Below, one piece after another: positions 63,695 to 64,000 of a stretch of 64,000 bases of DNA (positions are counted from its first letter, which is position 1; every line of letters starts with the position of its first letter). The stretch covers positions 70,161,260-70,225,259 of the forward strand of contig NC_065530.1 in the NCBI RefSeq assembly GCF_020184175.1. Direction: 5' to 3'. A model generated the notes under the pieces. That model made no database searches, had not been told where the DNA came from, and worked only from the letters and a program-made list of their open reading frames with translations. This DNA is from Aphis gossypii. Taxonomy: Eukaryota > Arthropoda > Insecta > Hemiptera > Aphididae. A program made the translations under genes and the position numbers.

Positions 63695-64000
63695 GTAATT
63701 TTATTATTTTTTTTAAATTATTTTAAAACAATAGTTTCAGTAATATTCCATAATATTATAATGGTGTGTTTTTAGACATAATACAACTTTTTTCGGACTA
63801 ATTTCGAATTACAACACTTAGGTTATTTATCTACATTCTACTCTTATAGCAACATCCGATGCTTAATATAATTACGTTACCGTACCAACTTCGTTAATAT
63901 ACCTATACATATTTTTAATTATATGATTAAATTTTATTGATTAATTCTGAACACCGGAAAGTCTATCATTAACGCAAACACTCCCGTAAAAACAGACCTA
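63695..64000 (+). other. Start of the next intron
   Basis: After the donor at 63695 the frame meets a stop at 63724-63726 and the DNA becomes AT-rich. No further exon is visible before the window ends. Confidence 0.6.

Noticed and set aside
1..64000. CRISPR arrays, operons, rRNA and tRNA genes
   Set aside because: None was seen. The DNA is clearly animal nuclear DNA with introns, and no tRNA cloverleaf or regularly spaced repeat array was recognised.

Overview
The window looks like nuclear DNA of an aphid or close hemipteran relative. It is very AT-rich and full of short ATT/TATA microsatellites and the TAGGTAC/GTACCTA-type strings familiar from aphid genomes. Its genes have small exons separated by kilobase introns, and it carries short TTAGG (arthropod telomere-type) runs and many MITE-like DNA-transposon remnants. 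The species cannot be named from the sequence. Most stretches contain no gene, and most short open frames in them are AT-rich chance frames.

Layout. 1-15400 is gene-poor. It holds a CpG-richer block (about 2816-4350), a 1.5-kb repeat with inverted ends (5491-6990), a plausible TATA/initiator core promoter (8811-8842) and a GGTGGC-rich repeat (14440-14550). 15413-19287 is a complete PIF/Harbinger DNA transposon with perfect 25-bp terminal inverted repeats and a TTA target-site duplication. It carries two convergent intact genes, a MADF-BESS DNA-binding protein (+) and a HARBI1-like DDE transposase (-). It sits beside a very CpG-rich island (19300-19960). 20000-27500 is a cluster of decayed small transposons, several with recognisable terminal inverted repeats and some with target duplications. 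27690-29870 has further CpG-rich blocks; the last ends in a consensus splice donor at 29866 and is the best candidate for the promoter and 5' leader exon of the main gene.

Main gene. From 37410 to the right edge one + strand gene is spread over at least six coding exons (37460-37616, 50566-50636, 52339-52436, 61439-61572, 62161-62382, 62840-63694). All joints keep the frame, giving 512 codons before the gene runs out of the window. The product is a secreted protein: a signal peptide, an N-terminal domain that would begin with histidine and resembles histidine-brace copper proteins of the X325/LPMO-like type, two EGF-like modules, the start of a DOMON domain, and a long hexapeptide repeat (20 units of 18 bp). 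This combination of a predicted copper site and a DOMON domain in one chain is the most interesting biology in the window.

Functional links. Within the transposon, the transposase (catalysis) and the MADF-BESS protein (DNA binding, probably nuclear delivery) are the two partners that autonomous Harbinger elements normally need. The GACAC-rich subterminal arrays are plausible binding sites. The secreted gene is unrelated to the transposon.
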